Shown one piece after another: positions 41,336 through 51,700 of a stretch of DNA of 64,000 nucleotides (positions are counted from its first letter, which is position 1; each line of letters opens with the position of its first letter). Location of the stretch: assembly GCA_021295835.1 (NCBI GenBank), contig JAGWBP010000002.1, forward strand, positions 1 to 64,000, given 5' to 3'. Source of the stretch: Gemmatimonadota bacterium (GTDB lineage: Bacteria > Gemmatimonadota > Gemmatimonadetes > Longimicrobiales > Gaopeijiaceae). Position numbers and translations under genes: made by a program. A model generated the notes under the pieces. That model was not told the DNA's origin. It saw only the letters and a program-made list of their open reading frames with translations, and did no database searches.

Positions 41336-41339
41336 CCCC

Positions 41340-42500
41340 TTGCTCGCCTCGGAGCGGCGAGAGGTACGGGAGGCGGCGCGGGAGTTCGCGGAGGGCGAGA
41401 TCGCGCCTTGCGCGGCCGCGTGGGACCGGGAGCGGGCCTTCGACCGCAGGGTGCTGGATCGGCTCGCCGAACTCGGCTTCCTGGGCATGTGCGTGCCCGA
41501 GGAATACGGCGGCCTGGGCTTCGACCTGGAGACCTACGTGGCTGTCCTGGAGGAGATAGCACGCGCGGACCTGGCGGTGGCGCTGACCGTGGCGGTGCAG
41601 AATGGTCCGGTGTCCCACCTGATCCTGGCGCATGGCACCAGGGCGCAGAGGACCAACTGGCTGCCGATGCTCGCGAGCGGCGAGAGAATCGCGGCCTTCG
41701 CGCTGGCCGAGGCCGATGCGGGAAGCGACCCAGGGGCGCTCCTGACGCGCGCCGAGCGGACGCACGAAGGAGCGTGGCGACTCGACGGGTCGAAGAGGTG
41801 GGTGACGAACGGGTCGCTTGCCGATGTCGCCGTGGTCTTCGCGGGGACCTCCCCGCCCGGCGAGGGTCCTGGCGTAGGTGCCTTCCTCGTCGACACCGAC
41901 GCCAAGGGGTACCGTGTCGCCGGTCGCGAAAAGACGATGGGCCTTCGGGCCTCGGAAACCGTGGCGGTGGAGCTCGCGGGGGTGCGCGTTGGGGAGGATC
42001 GGCTGGTGGGAGACGCGGGGAGCGGTCTCGGGTATGCCCTCGAGGCGGTAGATGTGGGGAGGCTGGGCGTGGCGGCACAGGCCGTCGGGGTCGCCCAGGC
42101 GGCGCTCGAGCACGCCGTGCGCTATTCGCGGGAGCGACGCCAGTTCGGGCGGCGGATTGCCGACTTCGGCGCGATTCGGAGCAAGCTGGCGACGATGGCG
42201 ACGAAGGTCGCGGCGTCGAGGGCGCTGGTGGCCGGGGTGGCGGCCGCGCTGGGCCAGTCGGGCACGCCGACCCGAGACGGGCTGACCGCTGCGGCGAGCT
42301 CCGCGATGGCCAAGCTGTCGGCCAGCGAGACTGCGATGTGGGTTACGGAGGAGGCCGTGCGCATCTTTGGCGGCTACGGCTTCATGCGCGAGTTTCCGGT
42401 CGAGAAGCTGATGCGCGACGCCAAGGGTACCGAGATCCTCGGCGGCACCAGCGAGATCATGCGGCTCGTGGTCGGGCGGGCGCTGACGGGGGTGGCGTGA
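41340..42500 (+). CDS. Short-chain acyl-CoA dehydrogenase
   Basis: 386 aa, FAD-dependent acyl-CoA dehydrogenase. ALAEADAGSDPGAL, WRLDGSKRWVTNG, the catalytic-Glu region KGTEILGGTSEIMR and FGGYGFMREFPVEKLMRDA are present. Oxidises acyl-CoA to enoyl-CoA; neighbours suggest C4 chain length, but specificity is inferred. TTG 41340 start lies four bases after the upstream stop; its stop overlaps glyA (GTGA). No etfAB in the window. Confidence 0.9.
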   Translation: MLASERREVREAAREFAEGEIAPCAAAWDRERAFDRRVLDRLAELGFLGMCVPEEYGGLGFDLETYVAVLEEIARADLAVALTVAVQNGPVSHLILAHGTRAQRTNWLPMLASGERIAAFALAEADAGSDPGALLTRAERTHEGAWRLDGSKRWVTNGSLADVAVVFAGTSPPGEGPGVGAFLVDTDAKGYRVAGREKTMGLRASETVAVELAGVRVGEDRLVGDAGSGLGYALEAVDVGRLGVAAQAVGVAQAALEHAVRYSRERRQFGRRIADFGAIRSKLATMATKVAASRALVAGVAAALGQSGTPTRDGLTAAASSAMAKLSASETAMWVTEEAVRIFGGYGFMREFPVEKLMRDAKGTEILGGTSEIMRLVVGRALTGVA

Positions 42501-43762
42501 GGGCCGGGCACCCCGCCTCCGACCTGCTAGCGACGGTCGACGAGGCGATCCACCTGGCGATAGAGGGCGAGGAGAAGCGGCAGCTCGGGCAGCTCGAGAT
42601 GATCGCGAGCGAGAACTTCGTCTCGCCGTCGGTGAGGGCGGCGCTCGCGACCGTGCTGACGCACAAGTACGCCGAGGGGGTGCCGGGCCGCCGCTACTAC
42701 GGTGGCTGCGCCTTCGCCGACGAGATCGAGGACATATGCCGGGCGCGGGCGACCCGTCTCTTCGATGCCGACCACGCCAATGTGCAGCCGCACTCCGGGT
42801 CCCAGGCCAACATGGCGGGCTACTTCGCCTTCCTGGAGCCCGGCGACCGGATCATGGGGATGGATCTGAGCCACGGCGGCCACCTGACGCACGGCTCGCC
42901 GGTGAACTTCAGTGGGCGCTTCTTCGATGTCGCTTCGTACGGAGTGCGCGAAGGCGACGGGCTTATCGACTACGACGAGCTTCGCGACGCTGCTCTCCGC
43001 GCACGGCCAAAGATGATCGTCAGCGGGGCGTCAGCGTACCCGCGGACCATCGACTTCGAGGCCTTCGGCGAGATCGCCCGGGAAGTTGATGCCTACCATA
43101 TGTGCGACCTATCGCACATCGCCGGACTCGTCGCGGCCAGCCATCATCCGAGCCCGGTTCCGCACGCGGATGTCGTCACCACCACGACGCACAAGACGCT
43201 GCGGGGGCCGAGGGGCGGGATCGTCCTCTGCCAGGCGGAGCACGCCCGGGTGATCGACCGTACGGTCTTCCCCTTCACGCAGGGGGGACCGCTGATGCAC
43301 GTCATCGCGTCGAAGGCGGTGGCTCTGGGGGAGGCGCTCGCACCCGGTTTCGCAGACTATGCCCGGCGGGTCGTCGAGAACGCCCGCGAGCTTGCTGCGG
43401 CGCTGAGGGAGCGGGGCGTGCGACTCGTCTCGGGGGGGACGGACAACCACCTCCTGCTCGTGGACCTGCGCGACCGCGACCTGAGCGGCAAGGACGCCGA
43501 GACCGCACTCGAGGAAGCCGGAATTACGGTGAACAAGAACACCGTGCCGGGCGAGGAACGGTCGCCCTTTGTGACCTCGGGGCTTCGGATCGGCACCCCG
43601 GCGGTGACGACGAGGGGGCTGGGGAGGGACGAGATGCGCACGGTCGGCGGCTGGATCGCCGACATCCTGGATCGCCCGCACGACGCGCCGACCGCAAGGC
43701 GGGTCAGAGGGGGAGTGACCGAGCTATGTGCGCGGTACCCGCTCTTTGATCCAGGCCGGTGA
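42497..43762 (+). CDS. glyA: Serine hydroxymethyltransferase
   Basis: 421 aa. Interconverts serine and glycine with tetrahydrofolate. LEMIASENFVSPSVRAALATVLTHKYAEG, PHSGSQANMA, the His/Asp region CDLSHIAGLVAA and the PLP lysine in TTTTHKTLRGPRGG are present. Start GTG 42497 overlaps the acyl-CoA dehydrogenase stop, so it is translationally coupled to that gene although the pathways differ. Confidence 0.95.
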   Translation: MRAGHPASDLLATVDEAIHLAIEGEEKRQLGQLEMIASENFVSPSVRAALATVLTHKYAEGVPGRRYYGGCAFADEIEDICRARATRLFDADHANVQPHSGSQANMAGYFAFLEPGDRIMGMDLSHGGHLTHGSPVNFSGRFFDVASYGVREGDGLIDYDELRDAALRARPKMIVSGASAYPRTIDFEAFGEIAREVDAYHMCDLSHIAGLVAASHHPSPVPHADVVTTTTHKTLRGPRGGIVLCQAEHARVIDRTVFPFTQGGPLMHVIASKAVALGEALAPGFADYARRVVENARELAAALRERGVRLVSGGTDNHLLLVDLRDRDLSGKDAETALEEAGITVNKNTVPGEERSPFVTSGLRIGTPAVTTRGLGRDEMRTVGGWIADILDRPHDAPTARRVRGGVTELCARYPLFDPGR

Positions 43763-43774
43763 GGTTGCCGACCC

Positions 43775-44200
43775 ATGGGCATGCACGACCCCCCAGATCC
43801 GGCAGCCGCGCTGCGGCAGTCGCAACTGCGCTTCCACCGGGACGCATACGGATTCCTCCTGACAGCCCTCCACCGGGCCGTCGCCAGACTGGAGGAGCGC
43901 AGGCACATCTCCGGCGGGGAGCTCGTCGACAGCTTCCGTGAGCTGGCGCTCGAGCGCTTCGGCCCCATGGCCCGCACCGTCCTCGAGCACTGGGGTGTCT
44001 TGGCGACCGAGGACATCGGCGAGGTGGTCTTCGCGCTGGTCGAGATGGGAGTTCTGGTCAAGGACGACTCCGACCGCCCCGAGGACTTCGCGGCCGTATT
44101 CGACTTCGGGGAGGCCTTCGACCGCGGCTATCCGTGGAAGACGTACCGCTGGCGGATGTCCACCATATGTCCCTGGACAATTGGGGACGCCGAGGAGTAG
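43775..44200 (+). CDS. Minf_1886 family protein
   Basis: 141 aa. Matches the Minf_1886 (TIGR04138) family of small conserved proteins known from Planctomycetes, Verrucomicrobia and relatives: RDAYGFLLTAL, RHISGGELVDSFRELALERFGPMARTVLEHWG, TEDIGEVVFALVEMG and FDFGEAF. Function unknown; no membrane segment or catalytic motif. Begins 12 bases after glyA and is probably cotranscribed. The family's distribution supports the phylum guess for this window. Confidence 0.85.
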   Translation: MGMHDPPDPAAALRQSQLRFHRDAYGFLLTALHRAVARLEERRHISGGELVDSFRELALERFGPMARTVLEHWGVLATEDIGEVVFALVEMGVLVKDDSDRPEDFAAVFDFGEAFDRGYPWKTYRWRMSTICPWTIGDAEE

Positions 44201-44222
44201 GTAGGTGGGGCCGCTGGCAAGC

Positions 44223-46091
44223 TTATCGCCGCCCCAGCGCCAGCCCACCCCGGCGCGGGTCGGACCACCCGGCGAGCGACCCGTCGGGCAGCACCCGGAT
44301 CAACTGCACATCGCCCGATACGCCCCCCTGGAAGTAGGCGTCGGCCGGACCCGGATCGCGCTCCTCGACGGTGTGCCCCATTGCCTCGAGCGCGGCCACG
44401 GTGGCCTCTGGCAGCCCACCGTATTCGTGGAATACCAGGTCGGGCAGGTGCTGATGGTGCACCCTCGGCGCGTGTACCGCCTGGGCCGCGTTCATACCGT
44501 GATCGACGACGTTGAAGATCGTCTGCAACACCGTTGTGATGATCGACGCCCCCCCGGGAGTGCCCGCAACCAGGAATAGTTCGCCATCGGGATCCTCGAC
44601 GATCGTCGGGCTCATCGCCGAGAGCATGCGCTTCTCCGGCGCGACGGCGTTCCCTGCGCCCTGGACAAGGCCGAACTGGTTGGGCGTACCCGGCTTTGCG
44701 GTAAAGTCGTCCATCGTGTTGTTGAGAAAGAACCCGGCGCCATCGACCACGACCTTGCTTCCGTACCATGAGTTGAGGCTGGTGGTGACCGCAACCGCGT
44801 TCCCGGCGGAGTCGACTACCGCGTAGTGGGTGGTGTGGCTTTCGTCGACGATGGACGCGAGGCCGGGCCGCACCTCCGCCGAGGGAGTCGCGCGGTCGCG
44901 CTCTATCGTCGCGGCGCGAGCGGCTGCGTACGCCTCCGACACGAGTTCGTCGATCGGCAGCTCTACGAAGTCGGGGTCCGCTAGGTACTCGTTGCGGTCT
45001 GCGTACGCGCGCCGAAAGGCCTCGACCATAAGGTGAATCGTCTCCGGAGAGTTCCATCCGAGCTCCGCGAGCTCCCACCTCTCGAGCATCCCGGCGATCA
45101 TCGCCATGGTGACGCCCCCCGACGAGGGCGGCGGCACCGAGTACACCGTGTAGCCTCGGTATCCGAAGGCGACGGGTTCGCGCCAGAGGGCCTCGTAGCG
45201 GTCCAGATCCGCGATGGTCATTATGCCGCCGCCCCGCTCCATCTCGGAGACGATCAGCCGCGCGGTCTCGCCCCGGTAGAAGTCGTCCGGTCCCCCGTCG
45301 CCGAGGCGCCTCAGGACGGCGGCCAGCTCCGGTTGACGGAAGGCGCTCCCGAGCGGCGGCGGCTCGCCGCCGGGCATGAAGAGCCGCGCGGCGGCTGGAA
45401 AGGGGAGCATCTTGCCGCCGACCGCCTCCAGGGTGGAGAGGAGGCGGGTGGTGGTCTCGAACCCTGCGGCCAGCTCGATCGCGGGCTCGACGAGCGCCGC
45501 CCACTCCATGCTGCCGAACCTCTGGTGAGCCTCCCAAAGCCCCGCAACCGTGCCCGGCACGCCCGCCGCGAGGTGGCCGACCAGCGATCGGTCGGTGACC
45601 GCCCCGGCGGAATCCAGGTACATGTCGCGGGTGGCGGCGAGCGGTGCCTTTTCGCGGTGGTCCTGGGCGTGCACGCTCCCGTCGGCGAGCCGGATCATCA
45701 TGAAGCCGCCCCCGCCCAGATTGCCGGCCTCGGGGTTCACGACGGCCAGCGCCAGGCCGGTGGCGACCGCGGCATCGACCGCGTTGCCGCCCGCCTCGAG
45801 CACATCGAGCCCCACCCGGGTGGCGAACTCGTCCGTCGTCGAGACGAGGCCTGCGGAGGCGCTCACCGGGTCGGTCGCGGCGGAGAGTGGCCACCCGTCG
45901 GGGAATGCGATCCCCGGACGCGGCGGGCTCCCGCACCCGTAGGAGGCGAGGAGCAGCGTCGCGGCGAGGGCGCCGCACAGCGGTTCTCGGACAAGGCGGC
46001 GAAGCGCCCGCCCGCCACCTCGGGAAGCCTGTCCGCAGGCCGTCGGCAATCCGCCGAAGGCGGCGCTAAGGAGCAGGCGCAGTCGCGGCAT
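44223..46091 (-). CDS. ggt: Gamma-glutamyltranspeptidase
   Basis: 622 aa precursor. Ntn hydrolase that autocleaves before the nucleophilic Thr in ESHTTHYAVVD (about residue 420) to give large and small subunits; acts on glutathione and gamma-glutamyl compounds in the periplasm. AGGNAVDAAVATGLALAVVNPEAGNLGGG and GGASIITTVLQ (oxyanion region) are conserved. A hydrophobic stretch near 42-53 ending SYGC could be a lipoprotein or secretion signal, preceded by an unusually long Arg/Gly-rich lead, so the start may lie downstream. Overlaps the upstream glycosyltransferase by 26 bases. Confidence 0.9.
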   Translation of the reverse strand: MPRLRLLLSAAFGGLPTACGQASRGGGRALRRLVREPLCGALAATLLLASYGCGSPPRPGIAFPDGWPLSAATDPVSASAGLVSTTDEFATRVGLDVLEAGGNAVDAAVATGLALAVVNPEAGNLGGGGFMMIRLADGSVHAQDHREKAPLAATRDMYLDSAGAVTDRSLVGHLAAGVPGTVAGLWEAHQRFGSMEWAALVEPAIELAAGFETTTRLLSTLEAVGGKMLPFPAAARLFMPGGEPPPLGSAFRQPELAAVLRRLGDGGPDDFYRGETARLIVSEMERGGGIMTIADLDRYEALWREPVAFGYRGYTVYSVPPPSSGGVTMAMIAGMLERWELAELGWNSPETIHLMVEAFRRAYADRNEYLADPDFVELPIDELVSEAYAAARAATIERDRATPSAEVRPGLASIVDESHTTHYAVVDSAGNAVAVTTSLNSWYGSKVVVDGAGFFLNNTMDDFTAKPGTPNQFGLVQGAGNAVAPEKRMLSAMSPTIVEDPDGELFLVAGTPGGASIITTVLQTIFNVVDHGMNAAQAVHAPRVHHQHLPDLVFHEYGGLPEATVAALEAMGHTVEERDPGPADAYFQGGVSGDVQLIRVLPDGSLAGWSDPRRGGLALGRR

Positions 46092-47655
46092 TTCTCACCC
46101 TGAGGACGAAGTTGGTGGGGTCGGCGTCGGTGGCGTAGATCAGCTCAAAGTAACCCTCGTCCTGCCTGAGCGCCGGGAGGAGGTACACGCGAGTCGTCTG
46201 GTAGAGGGCATCGACAAGAACATAGTCCGTCCGGCGCACCGACTCGAGCACCTTGCCGCGGTCGGTGCTGAACGGGTAGATGAGCGCGCGCCGACCGGTC
46301 AGAGCATGGAAGAGGCGGGGCTTCCTGACCGTCACCGAGGCGTCTCGGGGCGTGTTCTCCCCCACCCACTCGGACGCCTCGAAGAAGCTGGCCACGGCAG
46401 GGTGGTAGCCCGCGTAGCGGTCGCCTGCGCGATAGGCGGCGATCATGTCCAGGTTCTCCGGAATCCTGGCCGCATGGGCACCCAGGGCGAGCACGGCCAG
46501 CGCACCCGCCACAAGCGCCGGCAGGCGTGGCTCAAGCCACCCGCGCCAGGCCCCGGCGAACTTCGCGGCCACGGCCGCACCGTCGGCGGCATAGAGAAGT
46601 ACCAATGGCATCAACACGACGAGGTAGCGGACATCCGCGACGCTCGTCTGGAAGAGGAAGATCGAGGCGCAGCTGAGCGTCAGGTAGTACGCCGGCGCGC
46701 CCGGACGGTGGCGCAGCGCGTACACCAGCCCGAGTAGCGCCAACAGGGCGACCGCCACTGCGACGACGGCGACCGGCAGGCTCGTCGCCCAGGTGGAGTC
46801 GGATCCCGCCAGCGCGCGCGGCAGCTCGCGGGTTGCGTAGACCCATGCGTTGGTCGCAAAGCGCTCTGTCATGCCCCACACGCCCAGGCGGCCAGCCTCG
46901 GGCGCGTAGATGTTGGCGAGGAGGAACTCCTCAAGGTACGACGAAGTGGTGCCTGCGTGGACACGGCTGCGCACGATCCAGGGAATGGTCAGGCCCGCCC
47001 CGACGACGCCGTGCACCATGAACTTCCGCCACTCGCGGCGCGTCAGGTATGCGAGCGACGTTGCCGCGAGGAGGAGCGCCCCGATTGAGCGCACGTAGAA
47101 GGTCGCCACGCTCGCGAGGAGCGCCATCCAGAAGGCGGGGCCCAGACGGGCGTCGGGACGGTCCCGCTCGAGCTGCCAGAGCGCCAGCAGGGTGACGAGC
47201 AGGAAGGCCGCCTCGCTCAGCATCCAGCGCGAATAGTCGATCACGCCAGGGCAGACGGCGAAGGCCAGCGCTAGGAGGAGCCAGGATGCGCGCGTGCGCC
47301 CGCTGCGGGCGTAGACGACGAAGAGCGCCGTCGACGCGGCGGTGAGGAGAACCGAGAGCAGCTTAAGCGCGACGAAGTTGCGCCCGAAGGCGGCTACCAT
47401 CGGTGCTAGGAGCGCGGGGTATCCCGGAGGGTACTTGGTGTGGACCTCGGGCGGCCCCGGGGCTATCTGCGTGGAGTACCCGTCGCCCGCCCGGAGCAGG
47501 CTCTCGGCCAGGAGCATGTAGGTGACGCTGTCGCCGCCGGTGTGGATCTTGGGGTCGAAGAGCGCGGCGCAGAGCAGCAGATGAAGGGCAACGAGGGCGA
47601 AGGCGACACGGGCGGTAACTCCCCTCCGCTCCGCGCCTGCTCGACCTTCTTGCAT
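46066..47655 (-). CDS. Membrane GT-C type glycosyltransferase
   Basis: 529 aa with about 10-12 membrane helices and a periplasmic C-terminal domain. The first luminal loop carries the acidic pair expected of GT-C enzymes (TGGDSVTYMLLAESLL, with EVHTKYPPGYPALLAP), as in the PMT/ArnT-like glycosyltransferase 39 family that uses polyprenyl-phosphate sugars. Acceptor and sugar unknown. ATG 47653-47655 is preferred to GTG 47682. Divergent from murQ across a ~100-base gap. Confidence 0.75.
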   Translation of the reverse strand: MQEGRAGAERRGVTARVAFALVALHLLLCAALFDPKIHTGGDSVTYMLLAESLLRAGDGYSTQIAPGPPEVHTKYPPGYPALLAPMVAAFGRNFVALKLLSVLLTAASTALFVVYARSGRTRASWLLLALAFAVCPGVIDYSRWMLSEAAFLLVTLLALWQLERDRPDARLGPAFWMALLASVATFYVRSIGALLLAATSLAYLTRREWRKFMVHGVVGAGLTIPWIVRSRVHAGTTSSYLEEFLLANIYAPEAGRLGVWGMTERFATNAWVYATRELPRALAGSDSTWATSLPVAVVAVAVALLALLGLVYALRHRPGAPAYYLTLSCASIFLFQTSVADVRYLVVLMPLVLLYAADGAAVAAKFAGAWRGWLEPRLPALVAGALAVLALGAHAARIPENLDMIAAYRAGDRYAGYHPAVASFFEASEWVGENTPRDASVTVRKPRLFHALTGRRALIYPFSTDRGKVLESVRRTDYVLVDALYQTTRVYLLPALRQDEGYFELIYATDADPTNFVLRVRNAATAPAP

Positions 47656-47756
47656 AATCGCCTTGTGCCCCAATGTCCACACGCTCCCCGGGGTCGACGG
47701 GAGATCGTTAGCTTCACCGAGGCGTGCGAACGCGAGACCACCCCCGGACTGCCAAT

Positions 47757-48695
47757 ATGCTCGACGACCGGCTGACTGAGCAACGCAACCCCGAGAGTGA
47801 GGCCGTCGACGAGCTCACCACGCTCGAGATCGTGGAACTCGTCAACCGGGAGGATGCGAAGGTCGCGGCCGCCGTCGGTTGCGAGGCCCAGGCGATCGCC
47901 AGGGCGGCCGATCTGGCGGCCAGCGCACTGCGGGGCGGCGGACGCCTGATCTACGTCGGTGCCGGGACTTCGGGGCGGCTGGGCGTCCTCGACGCGGCCG
48001 AAATGCCCCCCACCTACGGCACCGACCCGGCCATCGTCCGGGGGGTGATCGCCGGCGGCCCAAGCGCGCTCGCGCGGTCGTGCGAGGGGGCCGAGGACGA
48101 CCCCGGCGCCGGCGCCGGCGCCATGGAGCGGCTGCGCGTCGGCGCTCGGGACTTCGCGCTGGGAATCGCCGCCTCGGGGACCACGCCCTATGTGCACGGC
48201 GCGCTGGAGAGGGCGCGCGAGCTGGGCGCGGCGACCGGCATCCTTCTCTGCACCCCGCCGCCACCCGCGCTCAGCGACGCCCACGATGTCGTGATTGCGC
48301 CTCTCACCGGCCCGGAGGTCGTCACCGGGTCCACCCGGATGAAGGCGGGCACCGCCACCAAGCTGGTCCTCAACTCGATCAGCACGGCCGCGATGATCCG
48401 CATGGGCAAGGTCCACGGCAACCTCATGGTCGATCTGCGCGTCACCTGCGCGAAGCTGCAGGACCGGGGCGAGCGCATCCTGATGGCGACTCTGGGCGTG
48501 GGGCGAGGCCAGGCCCGAGAGCTGCTCGACGAGGCCGAAGGGCACGTCAAGACCGCCCTGGCGATGCGACGGCTTGGCGTGGGGGCGACCCACGCCCGGG
48601 CGGCGCTGGATCGGGCTGGCGGGGTCCTGGCGGAGCTTCCCGAACCCGGCACATCGGCTGTGGGGGCTGGCGGCGGCGTGGCGGGGGGCCGATAA
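47757..48695 (+). CDS. murQ: N-acetylmuramic acid 6-phosphate etherase
   Basis: 312 aa, SIS-domain lyase that splits the D-lactyl ether of MurNAc-6-P to GlcNAc-6-P in cell-wall recycling. LTEQRNPESEAVDELTTLEIVELVNREDAKV, YVGAGTSGRLGVLDAAE (the catalytic Glu region), IAASGTTPYVHGAL and TGSTRMKAGTATKLVLN are diagnostic. ATG 47757 gives the standard N-terminus; GTG 47724 is also in frame. No MurNAc kinase (anmK/mupG) is visible alongside. Confidence 0.93.
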   Translation: MLDDRLTEQRNPESEAVDELTTLEIVELVNREDAKVAAAVGCEAQAIARAADLAASALRGGGRLIYVGAGTSGRLGVLDAAEMPPTYGTDPAIVRGVIAGGPSALARSCEGAEDDPGAGAGAMERLRVGARDFALGIAASGTTPYVHGALERARELGAATGILLCTPPPPALSDAHDVVIAPLTGPEVVTGSTRMKAGTATKLVLNSISTAAMIRMGKVHGNLMVDLRVTCAKLQDRGERILMATLGVGRGQARELLDEAEGHVKTALAMRRLGVGATHARAALDRAGGVLAELPEPGTSAVGAGGGVAGGR

Positions 48696-48730
48696 TCGGG
48701 GCGTTCGGGAGTGCCGCACTCGCTGACCAG

Positions 48731-51700
48731 ATGGTGACAATGAGACAACGACCGTTCCCTGCCACCGGAGTGCTGCTGGCGCTTCCGATCCTCCTCGCAC
48801 CCGTCGGCGCTACGGCCCAGTCCCCCGACCTGGACTGGCGGCAGATCACCACCGAGCACTTCGTCGTCACCTATCCCGCCGGGCTCGCCGATCTCGGTGC
48901 CCGCGCCGCCACGAGCGCGGAGCAGGTGTACGATCTGCTTGCCGAGCGCTTCGTGGATCCCCCCGCTGGCCGCATCCAGCTCCTCCTCTCGGACCACGCC
49001 GACTACTCGAACGGCTCGGCGACGGCCTTTCCCTACAACAAGGTGACGATCCTGGTCCGGCCCCCGATGGACGGCGGAGCGCTCTCCTACTTCGACGACT
49101 GGATCGAGATGGTGGTCACCCACGAACTGGTGCACACCTTCCACCTCGACATGTCTGGGTGGATGGGCCGCGTGATCCGCGCGGTCTTCGGGAGACCCCC
49201 GGGGGGCTGGCCGATCTTCCCGTCTTGGCACGCCCCTTCGTGGGTGCTTGAGGGGCTCGCCACCTACTACGAGTCCGAGCTGACCCATGCAGGCCGCGTG
49301 GAGGGCACCTGGCACGACATGGTGCTTCGCACGGCCGCCCTCGAGGGATCGCTCGACCGGCTGGACCAGGTGTCGGGGATCTCGCCGGTGTGGCCGAGCG
49401 GCAACCGCGCCTACGTCTACGGGGCGCACTACATCGACTGGCTCGCCGAGGAGTACGGCGAGGAGGCGCTCGGCGACTTCGCCCGCTCGGTTGCGGGCCT
49501 GATAGTCCCTTACCGCTTCAATGCCGCTGCAGGTGACGCCTTCGGCACGGGGATCTCGTCCAGTTGGGAGGAGTGGAGCCGAGACGCCGAGGAGCGGTAC
49601 GGCGAGCTGGCCGAGCGGCTGGCCGAGCACGCGCCCATCACGGTTGGCGAGACGGTCGACGATGGGGGGCGGATCGCCCGGCAGCCAATCGTGTCGCCCG
49701 ACGGGGCAACGCTCGCCTTCGCCCGGGCCGACGGAGTGGATGCAGCGCAGATCCGCCTCTCGGCGCCGGGTGGTTCCCGCCCGCGCGGGCTCACGCGCCT
49801 AAACGGCAACGACGCGACGCTGTCGTGGGGCCCCCGCGGCGACCTTTTCTTCACGCAGTTGGAGGTCGAAGGCCTCTACCAGGTAAGGAGCGATCTCTAC
49901 CGGACCGCCCTGGACGGCGGGGTCGAGCGCATCACCCATGGGCGTCGGCTGACCCACTCCGACGTGGCGCCGGACGGCAAGGTGGCGGTGGCGGTGCAGG
50001 AGGGAGGCGGAACCAACGGACTGGTGATCGTCGAGTTGGCGACTGGCGACGTGACGCCGCTCACCCAGCGCCGCGACGACACGCACTGGGCGTACCCGCG
50101 CTGGTCGCCCGACGGAGAGCGTATCGCCGCGGTGCGGTGGACCCGGCCCGCGATGATGGACATCGTGGTCCTGGATGCGGCCGGGCATCTCGTCGCGCGC
50201 CTGACCAACGACCGCGCCGTCGACATGATGCCCTTCTGGACCGCCGACGGCTCGACCCTGCTGTGGTCCTCGGACCGGACAGGAATCCCGAACATCTTTG
50301 CCGCCAGGGTAGACCGACTGGAAGGCGGAGGGGAGCCCGAGCTTCGCCAGGTAACGAATGTCCTCGGCGGGGCCACGCACCCCTCGGTCGATCGTCGGGG
50401 CCGCTGGATCCACTTCGCCTCCTACCACGCCGACGGGTGGCACATTGAGCGGATCCCATTCGACCCGGAGAGCTGGTTCGACCCGCAACCGACGCTCCCC
50501 GCCTTTCTGGAGCAGGCGCTGGCCGCCGCGCACGAGCCGACGGCCTCGGCAGCGGCCGCCGATCCCGGGGTCGGCCCGCGCGACGCTTCGGGCGGGATGG
50601 CCTACGCCGCTCCGCACACCGCCGCCGATGCCGATGCCGAAGAGCCGCCGGAGGAGCGCTACCGGGCGCTGCCCACGCTCCGGCCCTACTTCTGGCGGCC
50701 GGTCTCACGCGCGGGGGAGAGTGTAAGGAGCAGTCGAGACACCTCTGCCATCTACACGGCGATCGAGCGCTACGTCGGAGTGGCGACCGAGGGGCGGGAC
50801 CTGGTCGGAAGGCACCAGCTCTCGCTCGTCGCAAGGATGTCGCTCGACGGCGAGCGCCTCACCGGCAGCTTCGACTACAGGTACCGCGGGCTCGGCAACC
50901 CGGTGCTCGGACTCTCTTTTGGCCAGAGCCACGACGCACGGGCTCGGACTCAGATTCTGCCCGCTGGTGCCAACGCGGTGGAGTACTTCCTCTTCGACCG
51001 CGAACGCTGGGCTACGCTCTCGGCCACGCTCATGAGCACCAGCTACCGGAGGGCGGCTGCGCTGACCCTGAGCGGAAGCTTGGTCCGCGAGGAGCTCTCC
51101 CTCGGGGGCGTGAAGGGCGAGGCCGCCCCGGATAGCTGGCCGTTCTCGCGCCCTAGCGAGAAGAGTGACTTTTCGCAGCTCCGCGCCACTGCGTCAATCT
51201 CCGGCACCCAGCGCCGCGCCTACTCCATCTCGAGCGAGGACGGCGGTTGGGCCTGGGTGAGCGCACTCCGGCAGGGGGTCATATCAGGGCTCGCCGACGA
51301 GGAGCGCGACAGCCTCTTCTTCGACCGGAGCTACTCGCAGATCACCGGAGAGTTGGCGCTCTTCAAGAGCCTTGGCCTAGGGCTCGGCTTCTCGAACCAC
51401 GTGCTGGCCGTGCGGATCTCCGGCGGGGTGGCGAGTGGGCCAGGGGCGGACCGCTTCCACTTCGACATCGGCGGCGCCGACGGCGCGCCGGAGTCGCTTA
51501 CCGGCTACGATCTCTTCGGAGGCTCCCCCACTCTTCTTCCTCTCCGGGGGTACCACGCTGGCGCGCGCTGGGGGACCAACGCGTGGACGGCGAGCGCCGA
51601 GTACCGCTTCCCAATCCTGCTGGCCGATCGGGGCCTCGGACTCTTCCCGCTCTTCCTCGACAGGGTCTACGGCTCGGTCTTCTGGGACGCCGGAGACGCC

